From NCBI RefSeq assembly GCF_028551275.1, contig NZ_CP117025.1, positions 1,049,501-1,113,500 on the forward strand: a DNA stretch of 64,000 nt, given 5' to 3'. Within the stretch, counting starts at the first letter, position 1, and every line of letters starts with the position of its first letter. Positions 46,028-53,682 of this stretch are shown here, in pieces. The notes below the pieces were generated by a model. It did not search any database and was not told the DNA's origin. It saw nothing but the letters and a program-made list of their open reading frames with translations. A program made the position numbers and the translations under genes. This DNA is from Sphingomonas hankookensis (GTDB lineage Bacteria; Pseudomonadota; Alphaproteobacteria; Sphingomonadales; Sphingomonadaceae).

Positions 46028-46109
46028 GTCACCCCGGGCTTGACCCGGGGTCCCGCTTCTTCTTCTGCGGGTGACCGATAGCGGGACCCCGGATCAAGTC
46101 CGGGGTGAC
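46028..46109. repeat. Palindromic repeat pair, family A (REPIN-like)
   Basis: Left unit GTCACCCCGGGCTTGACCC and right unit GGATCAAGTCCGGGGTGAC are inverted around a CCCGCTTCTTCTTCT linker. It lies between the FMN reductase and the end of the flagellar operon and may stop read-through after fliS. Confidence 0.85.
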
Positions 46110-46138
46110 CAAGAACGTTGCGATCCGAGCCGTCCGCC

Positions 46139-46540
46139 CTATCGCGGCCGGACCGCTTCCCACGCCTCGGCAATGTCGGTCAGCGACGCGGCGGCGTTCA
46201 GGAACGGCTGGGCATCCTGCCCGATGCTCGCATTGACGATCTGCTCGCGCAGGCCGGTGTAGAGCCGCGACAGCGTCTGCGACAGGTCGCCGCCCTTTTC
46301 GTAATCCAGGCCGGCTTCGAGCGCGAACAGGATCGCGGTCGCGCGGGTCACCCGTTCGCCCTTCATCGCATATTGGCGATTATTGGTCGCCCAGGCGGCG
46401 GAGCGCAGCGCGCGGATCGCTTCCTCGTACAGCAGCGACACCAAAGCATGCGGATCGGCGCCGCCGGTGCGGGCGGCCAGGTCGACCGAGCGATAGGTCT
46501 GGGCGGGATCGCCCGCCAGAGCGGTGGCATAGCGGGTCAT
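46139..46540 (-). CDS. fliS: Flagellin export chaperone FliS
   Basis: This 133-residue helical protein binds the flagellin C-terminus and prevents early polymerisation. It shows the FliS pattern (VSLLYEEAIRALRSA and GLDYEKGGDLSQTLSRLYTGL). Its start overlaps the fliD stop (TAATG). It is the last gene of the minus-strand flagellar operon. Confidence 0.92.
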   Translation of the reverse strand: MTRYATALAGDPAQTYRSVDLAARTGGADPHALVSLLYEEAIRALRSAAWATNNRQYAMKGERVTRATAILFALEAGLDYEKGGDLSQTLSRLYTGLREQIVNASIGQDAQPFLNAAASLTDIAEAWEAVRPR

Positions 46541-48045
46541 TATTCGCTCCGCGTCCACATCTTGATCTGGTTTTCCATGAAGGTCTGCTGTGCCTTGTAC
46601 GCGGCGACCCGCGCTTCCGACGCCGCGAATTGCTGCGTCATGCGGGTGGAGGTCGCCTCGGTCTGTTCGGCGACCTTGGCCTGTTCCTTGGCGAGCGCGC
46701 CCTGCGCCTCGGCATAGCGCTTGTCGCTGGCGCCCAGCCCCAGCGTGGTGCTCTTGGCGGTGGCCGCGATCCGGTTGAGCGCGGCGGGCAGGCTCTTGCC
46801 GGTGGTGCCGTCGCTGCCGGTCGCGGCGGCGAACATCGCCTCGACCGCATCGGGATTGTTGGCGATGGCGGAGGCGAGCAGCGTCTTGTCGACCCGCAGC
46901 GTCCCGTCATTGTTCGTCGCCACGCCGATCGCCGCCAGCGTGGTCGGGGTGCCGTCGGTCTTGCCGGTCAGGTCGGCGCTGGTCAGCTTCTGCAACGACC
47001 GCTTCATCGCCTGCGCCGCCGGGTCGGCGCGCAGGTCGCCGGTGATCGCATCGGTCGCCTTGTTCACCGACGCCAGCATCTCGTTATATGCCGCGACGAC
47101 ATTGTTCACCGCTTCGGTCAGCGCCTCGGTCGGCTTGGACGAACTCAGCGTCACCGGGCCATCGGTCGTCACCGCCTTCAATTCCAGCGTGACGCCGTCC
47201 GCGCCGGTGATCTTGTTGGACGCGCTGACCATCGGCACGCCGTCGATGCTGAACACCGCGTTGCCCGCCCGGGTCACCACTTCGGCACCATCGGTCGTGC
47301 TGCTGTCGAAATCGACGTTCAGCCGTTCGAGGCCCGGCGAGACGCTGCCGCTGTCGGGTGTCGCGGTCAGGGTGAATGCCTGGTTCGCGCCATCGGTGCT
47401 GCGCAGCACGAGCCGCTGGCCATTGGCGTCGGTCACGACGCTGGCGGTGACGCCCGCCTTGGCGGCGGTGATCTTGTCGGCGACCTTCTGCAGCGACGCC
47501 GCGTCGCTCGACGTGATGGTGATCGGCGGGATGGTCGTGCCGTTCGCGGCGAAGGTGCCGTCCTCCTTCACGCTGCCCAGTTTCAGCTGGAGCGTGCCGG
47601 TGCCGACCGATCCGGTGGTGCTGAACGATTCCTTGGTCACTGCGACCTGCGGCGTGGCGAGCCGGGCGACGCTGACGCTGGCGTTCAGGCTTGCGACCGT
47701 CGCACCCTTGGCGGTCGACACCTTCACCGCCGCGCTGCTGCTGGTCAGCTGGGTGGTCAGCCCGCCGCTTTCGGACAGGGTGGTGAGCGCGCTGGCAAAT
47801 CCGGTGATGCCCGATTTCAGTTCGGACACGGCGGACACCTGCGCGGTCAGCGTTTCGGCCTGCCGGGTCAGCCGGGCGTTCTTGTTGGCGAACTGCGCCT
47901 CGACCAGGCTCTTGACCAGCGCGGCGGTGTCGACGCCCGATCCCGCGCCCAATGCGTTGGCGAGGTTGGGGGTGGTCGCCTTGGTCGTGGTCGTCGTCTT
48001 GGCCGTGGTGGCGGTGGCCGTCGCACTGCTCGTCGTGATCGCCAT
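46540..48045 (-). CDS. fliD: Flagellar filament cap protein FliD
   Basis: This 501-residue cap protein assists flagellin polymerisation at the filament tip. The start is Thr- and Ala-rich, followed by LGAGSGVDTAALVKSLVEAQ, the classic FliD N-terminus. The C-terminal coiled-coil region runs from about 400 to the end. No Cys is present in the extracellular part, as expected. ATG 48045 has GGGGACC upstream. It follows flhB with a 51-bp gap and precedes fliS directly. Confidence 0.93.
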   Translation of the reverse strand: MAITTSSATATATTAKTTTTTKATTPNLANALGAGSGVDTAALVKSLVEAQFANKNARLTRQAETLTAQVSAVSELKSGITGFASALTTLSESGGLTTQLTSSSAAVKVSTAKGATVASLNASVSVARLATPQVAVTKESFSTTGSVGTGTLQLKLGSVKEDGTFAANGTTIPPITITSSDAASLQKVADKITAAKAGVTASVVTDANGQRLVLRSTDGANQAFTLTATPDSGSVSPGLERLNVDFDSSTTDGAEVVTRAGNAVFSIDGVPMVSASNKITGADGVTLELKAVTTDGPVTLSSSKPTEALTEAVNNVVAAYNEMLASVNKATDAITGDLRADPAAQAMKRSLQKLTSADLTGKTDGTPTTLAAIGVATNNDGTLRVDKTLLASAIANNPDAVEAMFAAATGSDGTTGKSLPAALNRIAATAKSTTLGLGASDKRYAEAQGALAKEQAKVAEQTEATSTRMTQQFAASEARVAAYKAQQTFMENQIKMWTRSE

Positions 48046-48096
48046 CGTGGGTCCCCGGTCCGTCTCCCCCATCGAACGGCACCGTGGCCTGAATCT

Positions 48097-49224
48097 TTAG
48101 GGGTTTTTTACCGCAAGATTGCCGTTCTCGTCATAGCGCGCCTCGGGCGGCACGGTCACCGGCGGCTGGATGCCGCCCGCCTGCCGGTTGACCCCCATGA
48201 CGAAGGCGAGGACGGTGGCGATCGCAAGGTACAGGTCGTCGCGGATCTCCTGCCCCTGGCGGCTGGTGTAATAGACGGCGCGGGCGAGCTGCGGATATTC
48301 AAGCATCGGCACCTTGGCCTCCGCCGCCAGCTCGCGAATGGCGAGGGCGGTCGCCCCGCGTCCCTTGGCCACCACCACCGGCACCTGGTCGCGGCCATGG
48401 TCGTAGCGCAGCGCGACCGCGAAGTGCGTCGGGTTGGTCAGAACGACCTGCGCCTCGCCCACCGCCTGCCGGAAGCCGCCCTTCAGGATCTCGTGGCGGC
48501 GTTGGCGGATCTGCGCCTTCACATGCGGATCGCCATCGCTTTCCTTATGCTCGTCGCGCACTTCCTGCTTGGTCATCTGCAGGCGCTGCATCCGCTGGAA
48601 GATCGCCAGCGGCACGTCGAGGCCCGCGATCAGCACCAGTCCGCCCGCCATCACGAACAGCAGCGTCAGGAACGTGCCGCCGAGATCGCCGACCGCCTGG
48701 TCGACATTCGACGACACGAGGCCCACCGAGCTGACGGCCGCTTTCTTCAGCATGACATAGCCGATGGCGCCGAGCAGGACGACCTTCAGCAGCGACTTGC
48801 CGAGTTCGATCCAGCCCTGTGTGCCGAAGATGCGCTTCATCCCCGATGCCGGGTTGATCCGCGATCCCTTGGGCGCCAGCGCGCCGCCGTTGAAGCGGAT
48901 GCCGGTCAGCCCCGCCTGCGCAAGGATGCTGGCCGAGACGGCGAGCGCGAGGATACCGCCCAGCGACGGCAGCAATTTCCACCCCGCCTCGACCAGCGGG
49001 CGCCAGGGCTGGAAATCCTCCACATCGGCGCGGCCGAAACTGAAACTGGCGGTCATGATCGCCTTGCAGGCGCCCACCAGCGAGGGGCCGAGCAGCGCGA
49101 GCCATGCACAGCCGGCCAGGATGACGAGCGCCGCGCCCAGTTCCTTGGACTTGAGGATGTCGCCGTCTTCGCGCGCCTTGTCGAGGCGCTTCTGGGTTGG
49201 GCTTTCGGTTTTGTCCTCGCTCAC
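48097..49224 (-). CDS. flhB: Flagellar export switch protein FlhB
   Basis: This 375-residue membrane protein sets export specificity. It has the N-terminal DKTESPTQKRLDKAREDGD, four membrane helices, and the self-cleavage motif NPTH in VVLTNPTHFAVALRYD. The start is GTG 49224 overlapping the fliR stop (GTGA). Together with fliOPQR it forms the export gate; flhA is not in the window. Confidence 0.95.
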   Translation of the reverse strand: MSEDKTESPTQKRLDKAREDGDILKSKELGAALVILAGCAWLALLGPSLVGACKAIMTASFSFGRADVEDFQPWRPLVEAGWKLLPSLGGILALAVSASILAQAGLTGIRFNGGALAPKGSRINPASGMKRIFGTQGWIELGKSLLKVVLLGAIGYVMLKKAAVSSVGLVSSNVDQAVGDLGGTFLTLLFVMAGGLVLIAGLDVPLAIFQRMQRLQMTKQEVRDEHKESDGDPHVKAQIRQRRHEILKGGFRQAVGEAQVVLTNPTHFAVALRYDHGRDQVPVVVAKGRGATALAIRELAAEAKVPMLEYPQLARAVYYTSRQGQEIRDDLYLAIATVLAFVMGVNRQAGGIQPPVTVPPEARYDENGNLAVKNP

Positions 49225-50003
49225 CGCACGCCTCCCAGCACCAGCGTATTGGCGGCGTCCAGCGCCTCCTGCACGATGACCAGCATATAGTCGGTCATCG
49301 CCGGCAAGGCGACGAACAAGGCGACGACCCCGACGAACAGGCTGGCGGGCAGGCCGACCGCGAACAGGTTGAGCGCGGGCGCCGAGCGCGACAGCATCCC
49401 CATGACGAGGTTGAGGCACAGCAGCAGGAAGCCAACGGGCAGGGCGAGGAGCAACCCCGACAGGAACGCATAGCCGCCGAAGATCGCGATATTCTCCAGC
49501 TTGGCGGGCGACAGCCACGCGGCACCCGGCGGCAACAGCTCATAGGAGCGCACGATCAGGTCGATCAGCAGCAGATGCCCGTCGAGCGAAAGGAACAGCA
49601 GCGTCAGCAGTACCGACAAAAAGGTGCCGAGCGCCGGGCTTTGCGCGCCGTTCTGCGGATCGACCATCGCCGCGAACCCGATGCCCATCGAGATGCCGAT
49701 GATCTCGGCGGCGATGACGGGTGCGGCGAACGCGATCTGGAGGACGAGGCCGATGGCGAGGCCGACCAGCCCCTCGGCGGCGATGCTGAGGAAGGTGGTC
49801 AGCGAAAAGACTTCGGTCGGGATGGCGAAGGGCTGCGCCTTCAGCACCAGCACCGCGATCGCCCCCGACAGCAGCACCCGCACCTGCACCGGCATCGCCA
49901 CCGCGCCGAACAGCGGCGCGACGATGAACGCCGCCCCGATGCGGACCATGGTGAACAGCAGCGCCCACAGCTGTGGCTCGACGGCGAGGCCGAAGCCTAG
50001 CAT
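49221..50003 (-). CDS. fliR: Flagellar export protein FliR
   Basis: This 260-residue protein with about six membrane helices is a gate subunit of the flagellar type III export apparatus. Motifs include RIGAAFIVAPLFG, IGISMGIGFAAMVDPQNG and a C-terminal MGMLSRSAPALNLFAVGLP. The start chosen is ATG 50003. The frame continues about 22 codons upstream but that part is encoded by a palindromic repeat, so it is not accepted. A 265-bp gap to fliQ breaks the tight coupling seen elsewhere. Confidence 0.95.
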   Translation of the reverse strand: MLGFGLAVEPQLWALLFTMVRIGAAFIVAPLFGAVAMPVQVRVLLSGAIAVLVLKAQPFAIPTEVFSLTTFLSIAAEGLVGLAIGLVLQIAFAAPVIAAEIIGISMGIGFAAMVDPQNGAQSPALGTFLSVLLTLLFLSLDGHLLLIDLIVRSYELLPPGAAWLSPAKLENIAIFGGYAFLSGLLLALPVGFLLLCLNLVMGMLSRSAPALNLFAVGLPASLFVGVVALFVALPAMTDYMLVIVQEALDAANTLVLGGVR

Positions 50004-50032
50004 GGAGAGGATGCCCCCGACGCCATCCAAGC

Positions 50033-50117
50033 GCGCACCCGTGTCGCCGCGTAGGCGGGGGTACGCCAACGGTAGGTATCGCCCTTGAAGCGCACCCCGG
50101 CCTCCGCCGGGGTACGG
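50033..50117. repeat. Palindromic repeat pair, family B (diverged), inside fli operon
   Basis: Two short hairpin units with TAGGCGGGGGTACGCC and CACCCCGGCCTCCGCCGGGG lie directly upstream of fliR. Together with the next pair they fill the fliQ-fliR gap. Confidence 0.7.
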
Positions 50118-50151
50118 CTATTTGAGGGCAGGCGAGCCGCCTCACCAAACC

Positions 50152-50249
50152 CGTCATTCCGGCGACGGCCAGAATCCATTGTGTCCCGCGCCGTCGAGTG
50201 ACCGCAAACGTCCCTGCATCCATGGATTCCGGCCTCCGCCGGAATGACG
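50152..50249. repeat. Palindromic repeat pair, family B, inside fli operon
   Basis: The units CGTCATTCCGGCGACGGCC (50152 on) and GGCCTCCGCCGGAATGACG (ending 50249) are inverted. About 40 unrelated bases separate them. They lie just after fliQ. Confidence 0.8.
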
Positions 50250-50268
50250 GAAGGAGAGCGCGCAAACG

Positions 50269-50541
50269 TCACCGAACCAGATCCGGAATCCGCTCGAAGA
50301 TGCTCGTCGTGAAATCGCTGAGCAGCCCGAGGATCATCCCCCCGAACACTGCCAGGCTGATGCCGACCACCGCCAGCTTCGGCACGAACGAAAGCGTCTG
50401 TTCGTTGATCGACGTCGCCGCCTGGATCATGCCGAGGATCAGACCCGACAACAGCGCCGGAATCAGGATGGGTGCCGCGACCAGCGCCAGCACCCACATC
50501 GCCTCGCGCGCGACGGTCATGAAATAGCCTGCGTCGACCAT
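50269..50541 (-). CDS. fliQ: Flagellar export protein FliQ
   Basis: This 90-residue, two-helix export gate subunit is positioned after fliP. It has the typical REAMWVLALVAAPILIPALLSGLILGMIQA and NEQTLSFVPKLAVV segments. ATG 50541 is four bases after the fliP stop. Confidence 0.95.
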   Translation of the reverse strand: MVDAGYFMTVAREAMWVLALVAAPILIPALLSGLILGMIQAATSINEQTLSFVPKLAVVGISLAVFGGMILGLLSDFTTSIFERIPDLVR

Positions 50542-50545
50542 GGCG

Positions 50546-51484
50546 TTACGTCCCGAAAGAGGCGGCAAGGCTGCCCATCGTCAGCGCCCAGCCATCGACC
50601 AGCACGAACAGCAGCAGTTTGAACGGCAGCGAGATGATCGTCGGCGACAGCATCATCATGCCGAGCGACATGAGCACCGTCGCGACCACCAGATCGATGA
50701 CGATGAACGGCAGGAAGATCAGGAAGGCGATCTGGAACGCGGTCTTGAGTTCCGATGTGACGAAGGCGGGCAGCAGGATGGTGAACGGCGTGTCGGCCGG
50801 CGTCGCGATCGGGCCGATCTTGGCCATCTGCGCGAACATCGTCACGTCCTTGGTCCGGGTCTGCTTCAGCATGAACGAATGGAGCGGCAGGCTGGCCGCC
50901 TCGATCATCTGCGTCGATGTGATCTGCCCGGCGGCATAGGGCTTGATCGCCGTCTCGTTGATGCGGCCGATCACCGGCGACATGACGAACAGCGACAGGA
51001 ACAGCGACAGGCCGATCAGCACCTGGTTGGGCGGCGTCTGTTGCAGGCCCAGCGCCTGGCGCAGCACCGCCAGCACGATGATGATCCGGGTGAAGCTGGT
51101 CATCATCAGCAATATGCCGGGCAGGACCGACAACAGCCCCATGATGATGAGGATCTGCAGCGACAGCGCCATCGGCGCGTCGTTCGCCCCGCCCAGTTGC
51201 CCCAGCGCCCGGTCGAGCGCATCGGCCGCCCCCGGCGTCGGCGCAGGCGCGGCGGGCGCTCCCTGCGCCATTGCCGGCATGGCGAGGAACAGCATCAGCA
51301 AGATGCCCACCACCGCCAGCGCGACTTCGAACCGCCAGTGCGGCAGCGTGCGCGCCGGGCGACGGACCTTCACCGTGTGTGCCGGCACGGTCGCCATCGT
51401 CCGCCGGCGCGCGGCGGCGATCGGCGACGGGCGATACCGCATCCGCGCCAGGACCGGCGCGATCTTCCCCCCCGCGAAATTCAC
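50546..51484 (-). CDS. fliP: Flagellar export protein FliP
   Basis: This 312-residue core gate subunit has LSLQILIIMGLLSVLPGILLMMTSFTRIIIVLAVLRQALG, then TPPNQVLIGLSLFLSLFVMSP, and the C-terminal helices. Length exceeds the usual 245, due to an N-terminal basic extension before a signal-like helix (about 53-75, ending MAQG). The start GTG 51484 overlaps the fliO stop; an internal ATG at residue 30 could be an alternative. Confidence 0.94.
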   Translation of the reverse strand: MNFAGGKIAPVLARMRYRPSPIAAARRRTMATVPAHTVKVRRPARTLPHWRFEVALAVVGILLMLFLAMPAMAQGAPAAPAPTPGAADALDRALGQLGGANDAPMALSLQILIIMGLLSVLPGILLMMTSFTRIIIVLAVLRQALGLQQTPPNQVLIGLSLFLSLFVMSPVIGRINETAIKPYAAGQITSTQMIEAASLPLHSFMLKQTRTKDVTMFAQMAKIGPIATPADTPFTILLPAFVTSELKTAFQIAFLIFLPFIVIDLVVATVLMSLGMMMLSPTIISLPFKLLLFVLVDGWALTMGSLAASFGT

Positions 51485-51735
51485 TTGTCGCCCCGGTCCA
51501 GCAGCGTGACCCCGTTACGGCCGACCGATACCAGCAGCAGCCGGTCGTCGAATTCCAGCACGGCCAGCTTGGTACCGGTCGACACCATCATCGTCTCGCG
51601 TACCTTGACCAGCCGTTCGCCCTGATTGCCCGGCATCCGGGCTTCCAGCCGACGCCACAGATACAGACAGCCGATCATCAGCCCGCAGACCAGCGGCAGC
51701 AGGATGACCAGCTTCAGGATGTACGACCACATCAT
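51481..51735 (-). CDS. fliO: Flagellar protein FliO
   Basis: This 84-residue protein with a single N-terminal membrane helix and a short cytoplasmic beta-rich domain (ETMMVSTGTKLAVLEFDDRLLLVSVG) matches the small FliO chaperone for FliP assembly. The start overlaps the fliN stop (TGATG) and the stop overlaps the fliP start. Confidence 0.87.
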   Translation of the reverse strand: MMWSYILKLVILLPLVCGLMIGCLYLWRRLEARMPGNQGERLVKVRETMMVSTGTKLAVLEFDDRLLLVSVGRNGVTLLDRGDK

Positions 51736-52031
51736 CAGCGGCTGACCCGCTTGTCCGGGCTGACCAGTTCGGTCATGCGCACGCCGAAGCGGTCGCCGAC
51801 GGTCACCACCTCGCCGCGCCCGATCAGCGTGCCGTTGACGAACACGTCGAGCAGTTCGTTGGCGGCGCGGTCCAGCTCGATCACGCTCGATTCGCTCAGC
51901 GCCAGCAGTTCGCGCAAGGTGAGCTGCGTCGACCCGATCTCGACGGTCAGGCGGACGTCGACATCCTGCAACAGCTTGAAATTGGCGGCGAGCGACGCTT
52001 CGGCGGGGAAGCCGCCGGTCATCTCGTTCAT
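51735..52031 (-). CDS. fliN: Flagellar motor switch protein FliN
   Basis: This 98-residue protein is essentially one SpoA/C-ring domain: LLQDVDVRLTVEIGSTQLTLRELL, then LDRAANELLDVFVNGTLIGRGEVV. The start ATG overlaps the fliM stop (ATGA). With FliG and FliM it builds the switch ring that sets rotation direction. Confidence 0.95.
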   Translation of the reverse strand: MNEMTGGFPAEASLAANFKLLQDVDVRLTVEIGSTQLTLRELLALSESSVIELDRAANELLDVFVNGTLIGRGEVVTVGDRFGVRMTELVSPDKRVSR

Positions 52032-52981
52032 TGGAATTCCTCTTCGAAACCGGGGTCGATGGTGTTGAGCTTGATCGCGGCCTGTCCGTTGGCGGTGCCG
52101 ACCGTGCCGGTGCCCAGCCGCCGGTTGGATACCCATACCGGCACCTGCGGGCCGAAGCTGATCGGGATGATGTCGCCTTCCTTCAGCTCCAGCAGCATGG
52201 CGAGCGACACGACCGGTTCGGCCAGCACCGATCGCACCGGCAGCTTCACCGACATGACCGCACGGGTCAGGCCCGACAGCCATTTGGGATCGGGCGCGCT
52301 CTTGCCATGGACCTTGGTCGACAGCTGCGGCGCATGGGGCTTCAGCGCGGCGACGGGATAGAGGATATCGATGAAGGTCGGCTCCGCATCGCCCGCCGCG
52401 ATGCCGAACCGGGTCGCGATCACCGCGTCCTCGCCATCGATCGCGCCCATCATCGCCGCGTTCGATTCGGGGTTGCCCGGTTCGAAGCTGATGCCCGCCA
52501 GCGGTCCCCACGCCTCGCTCAGCGGCTGGGCGATCGCGCCTGCCAGCCGGCGCAGCATCGCCTCGGCCGCCGGGGAAAACTCGATCGGCAGCGGGGAGGG
52601 GGCCTCGCCGAACCCGCCGAAGAAGATATCGAGCACTTCGAGCAGGAACGCGCCGTCCAACACGATGATCGCCGGGCTTCCCCCGGTCGACAGCGTAAGC
52701 GGCACCCAGCCGGTCAGCCGGTCCTTGCGCCGCGCGGCGATATAGCCCGCGAATCGATCCACCTCGACCGGCTCGGCCCAGCTGCGCACGCCCCGGCGCA
52801 GCAGCGGTTCGAACACCTGCCGCATCGACCGCGCCATCCGCGCCGACAGATGCTCCAGCGCGTGGAGATCGCCGAACGGATTGAGGTTCGCCGCGCCGAG
52901 CGTCGGGACGTGCGACGCCGCCGGACTCCGGCGGCTCCGTTCGCGGCGCTCGGGCGCGGAGGTGGATGGCGCGTTAACCAT
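52028..52981 (-). CDS. fliM: Flagellar motor switch protein FliM
   Basis: This 317-residue C-ring protein binds CheY-P. The middle domain contains LDGAFLLEVLDIFFGG and the SpoA C-terminal domain contains VVSLAMLLELKEGDIIPISFG. The start is ATG 52981, six bases after fliL. The N-terminal CheY-binding peptide (usually LSQxEIDALL) is not recognisable; the first 30 residues are basic and low-complexity. This is a real deviation or a start-site question. Confidence 0.92.
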   Translation of the reverse strand: MVNAPSTSAPERRERSRRSPAASHVPTLGAANLNPFGDLHALEHLSARMARSMRQVFEPLLRRGVRSWAEPVEVDRFAGYIAARRKDRLTGWVPLTLSTGGSPAIIVLDGAFLLEVLDIFFGGFGEAPSPLPIEFSPAAEAMLRRLAGAIAQPLSEAWGPLAGISFEPGNPESNAAMMGAIDGEDAVIATRFGIAAGDAEPTFIDILYPVAALKPHAPQLSTKVHGKSAPDPKWLSGLTRAVMSVKLPVRSVLAEPVVSLAMLLELKEGDIIPISFGPQVPVWVSNRRLGTGTVGTANGQAAIKLNTIDPGFEEEFQ

Positions 52982-52987
52982 GCGCGT

Positions 52988-53671
52988 TTACTGAACGACA
53001 AATTGGGTAAAATAAACGTTACCGATGCCGCCAAAGCCCTCTTTCTGCTCAAGTGTGTCGTTGATGGCCTTTTTGATCCGCAGCGACAGCTGTTTCTTGC
53101 CCTCGGCAGTGAACACCTGATCCTCGGTCGTCTCGCCGAGCGCCAGCAGGATCGCCGAGCGAATCGCGATCTCGTGGGTCTTCAGATTGTCGAGGACCTT
53201 GTGATCGTAGGAGGTCGAGATGGCGACGCCGACCTGGATGAAATGCGTGCTGTCCGCCAGGTTGGAGGTGAACTCCTTTTCCATCGCGTAATAGCTCGAT
53301 GCATAGCGGTCACCGCCTTCCATCTCCGGCGTCGGGCGGCCGCCTTCGCCGTTATTGGCCGCGGCCTCGCCGCCGCCTTCACCGCCCTCGCCGCCGCCAT
53401 GGCCGCCGCCTTCGCCGCCACCCTCGCCGCCGCCGGCGCTCGCCTTCACTTCCTCGGACTTGGGGACCAGCTTGGGCAGGTCCTTCTTGACCTCCTCATG
53501 CTCGCCTTCCTTGCCATGCCCGCCGCCGATCAGGCCCGACGAACTGGCATACAGCCCGGCGCCGACGCCGCCGCCCAGCAGGACGATGACGCCCACCGCC
53601 ATGACGATGATCTTGCCGAGCTTGCCCTTCTTCTTGGCCGGTTTTTCCTCCGGCGCGTCCTTGTCGCTCAT
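52988..53671 (-). CDS. fliL: Flagellar basal body protein FliL with Gly-rich linker
   Basis: This 227-residue inner-membrane protein links to the stator and basal body. It has a basic N-terminus, one membrane helix (about 20-42), and a linker of Gly, Glu and His (about 77-110) that is unusually long and repetitive. The conserved C-terminal domain reads FIQVGVAISTSYDHKVLDNLKTHEIAIRSAILLALG and ends YFTQFVVQ. Start ATG 53671, 11 bp after fliK. Confidence 0.93.
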   Translation of the reverse strand: MSDKDAPEEKPAKKKGKLGKIIVMAVGVIVLLGGGVGAGLYASSSGLIGGGHGKEGEHEEVKKDLPKLVPKSEEVKASAGGGEGGGEGGGHGGGEGGEGGGEAAANNGEGGRPTPEMEGGDRYASSYYAMEKEFTSNLADSTHFIQVGVAISTSYDHKVLDNLKTHEIAIRSAILLALGETTEDQVFTAEGKKQLSLRIKKAINDTLEQKEGFGGIGNVYFTQFVVQ

Positions 53672-53682
53672 GTCATGCTTCC

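Noticed and set aside
46028..46109. Possible CRISPR array from repeated GC-rich units.
   Set aside because: The units are inverted pairs scattered over the window, not direct repeats with regular spacers, and no cas genes are present.
46630..49290. An 886-codon plus-strand open frame opposite fliD and flhB.
   Set aside because: Both genes on the minus strand are certain from motifs; this frame has only biased composition.
50004..50069. A 22-codon N-terminal extension of fliR.
   Set aside because: It is encoded by a palindromic repeat and not conserved in FliR; ATG 50003 gives the normal length.
52974..52982. TTAACCATG, a CtrA half-site, at the fliM start.
   Set aside because: It overlaps the fliM start codon inside an operon and has no second half-site at the proper distance.
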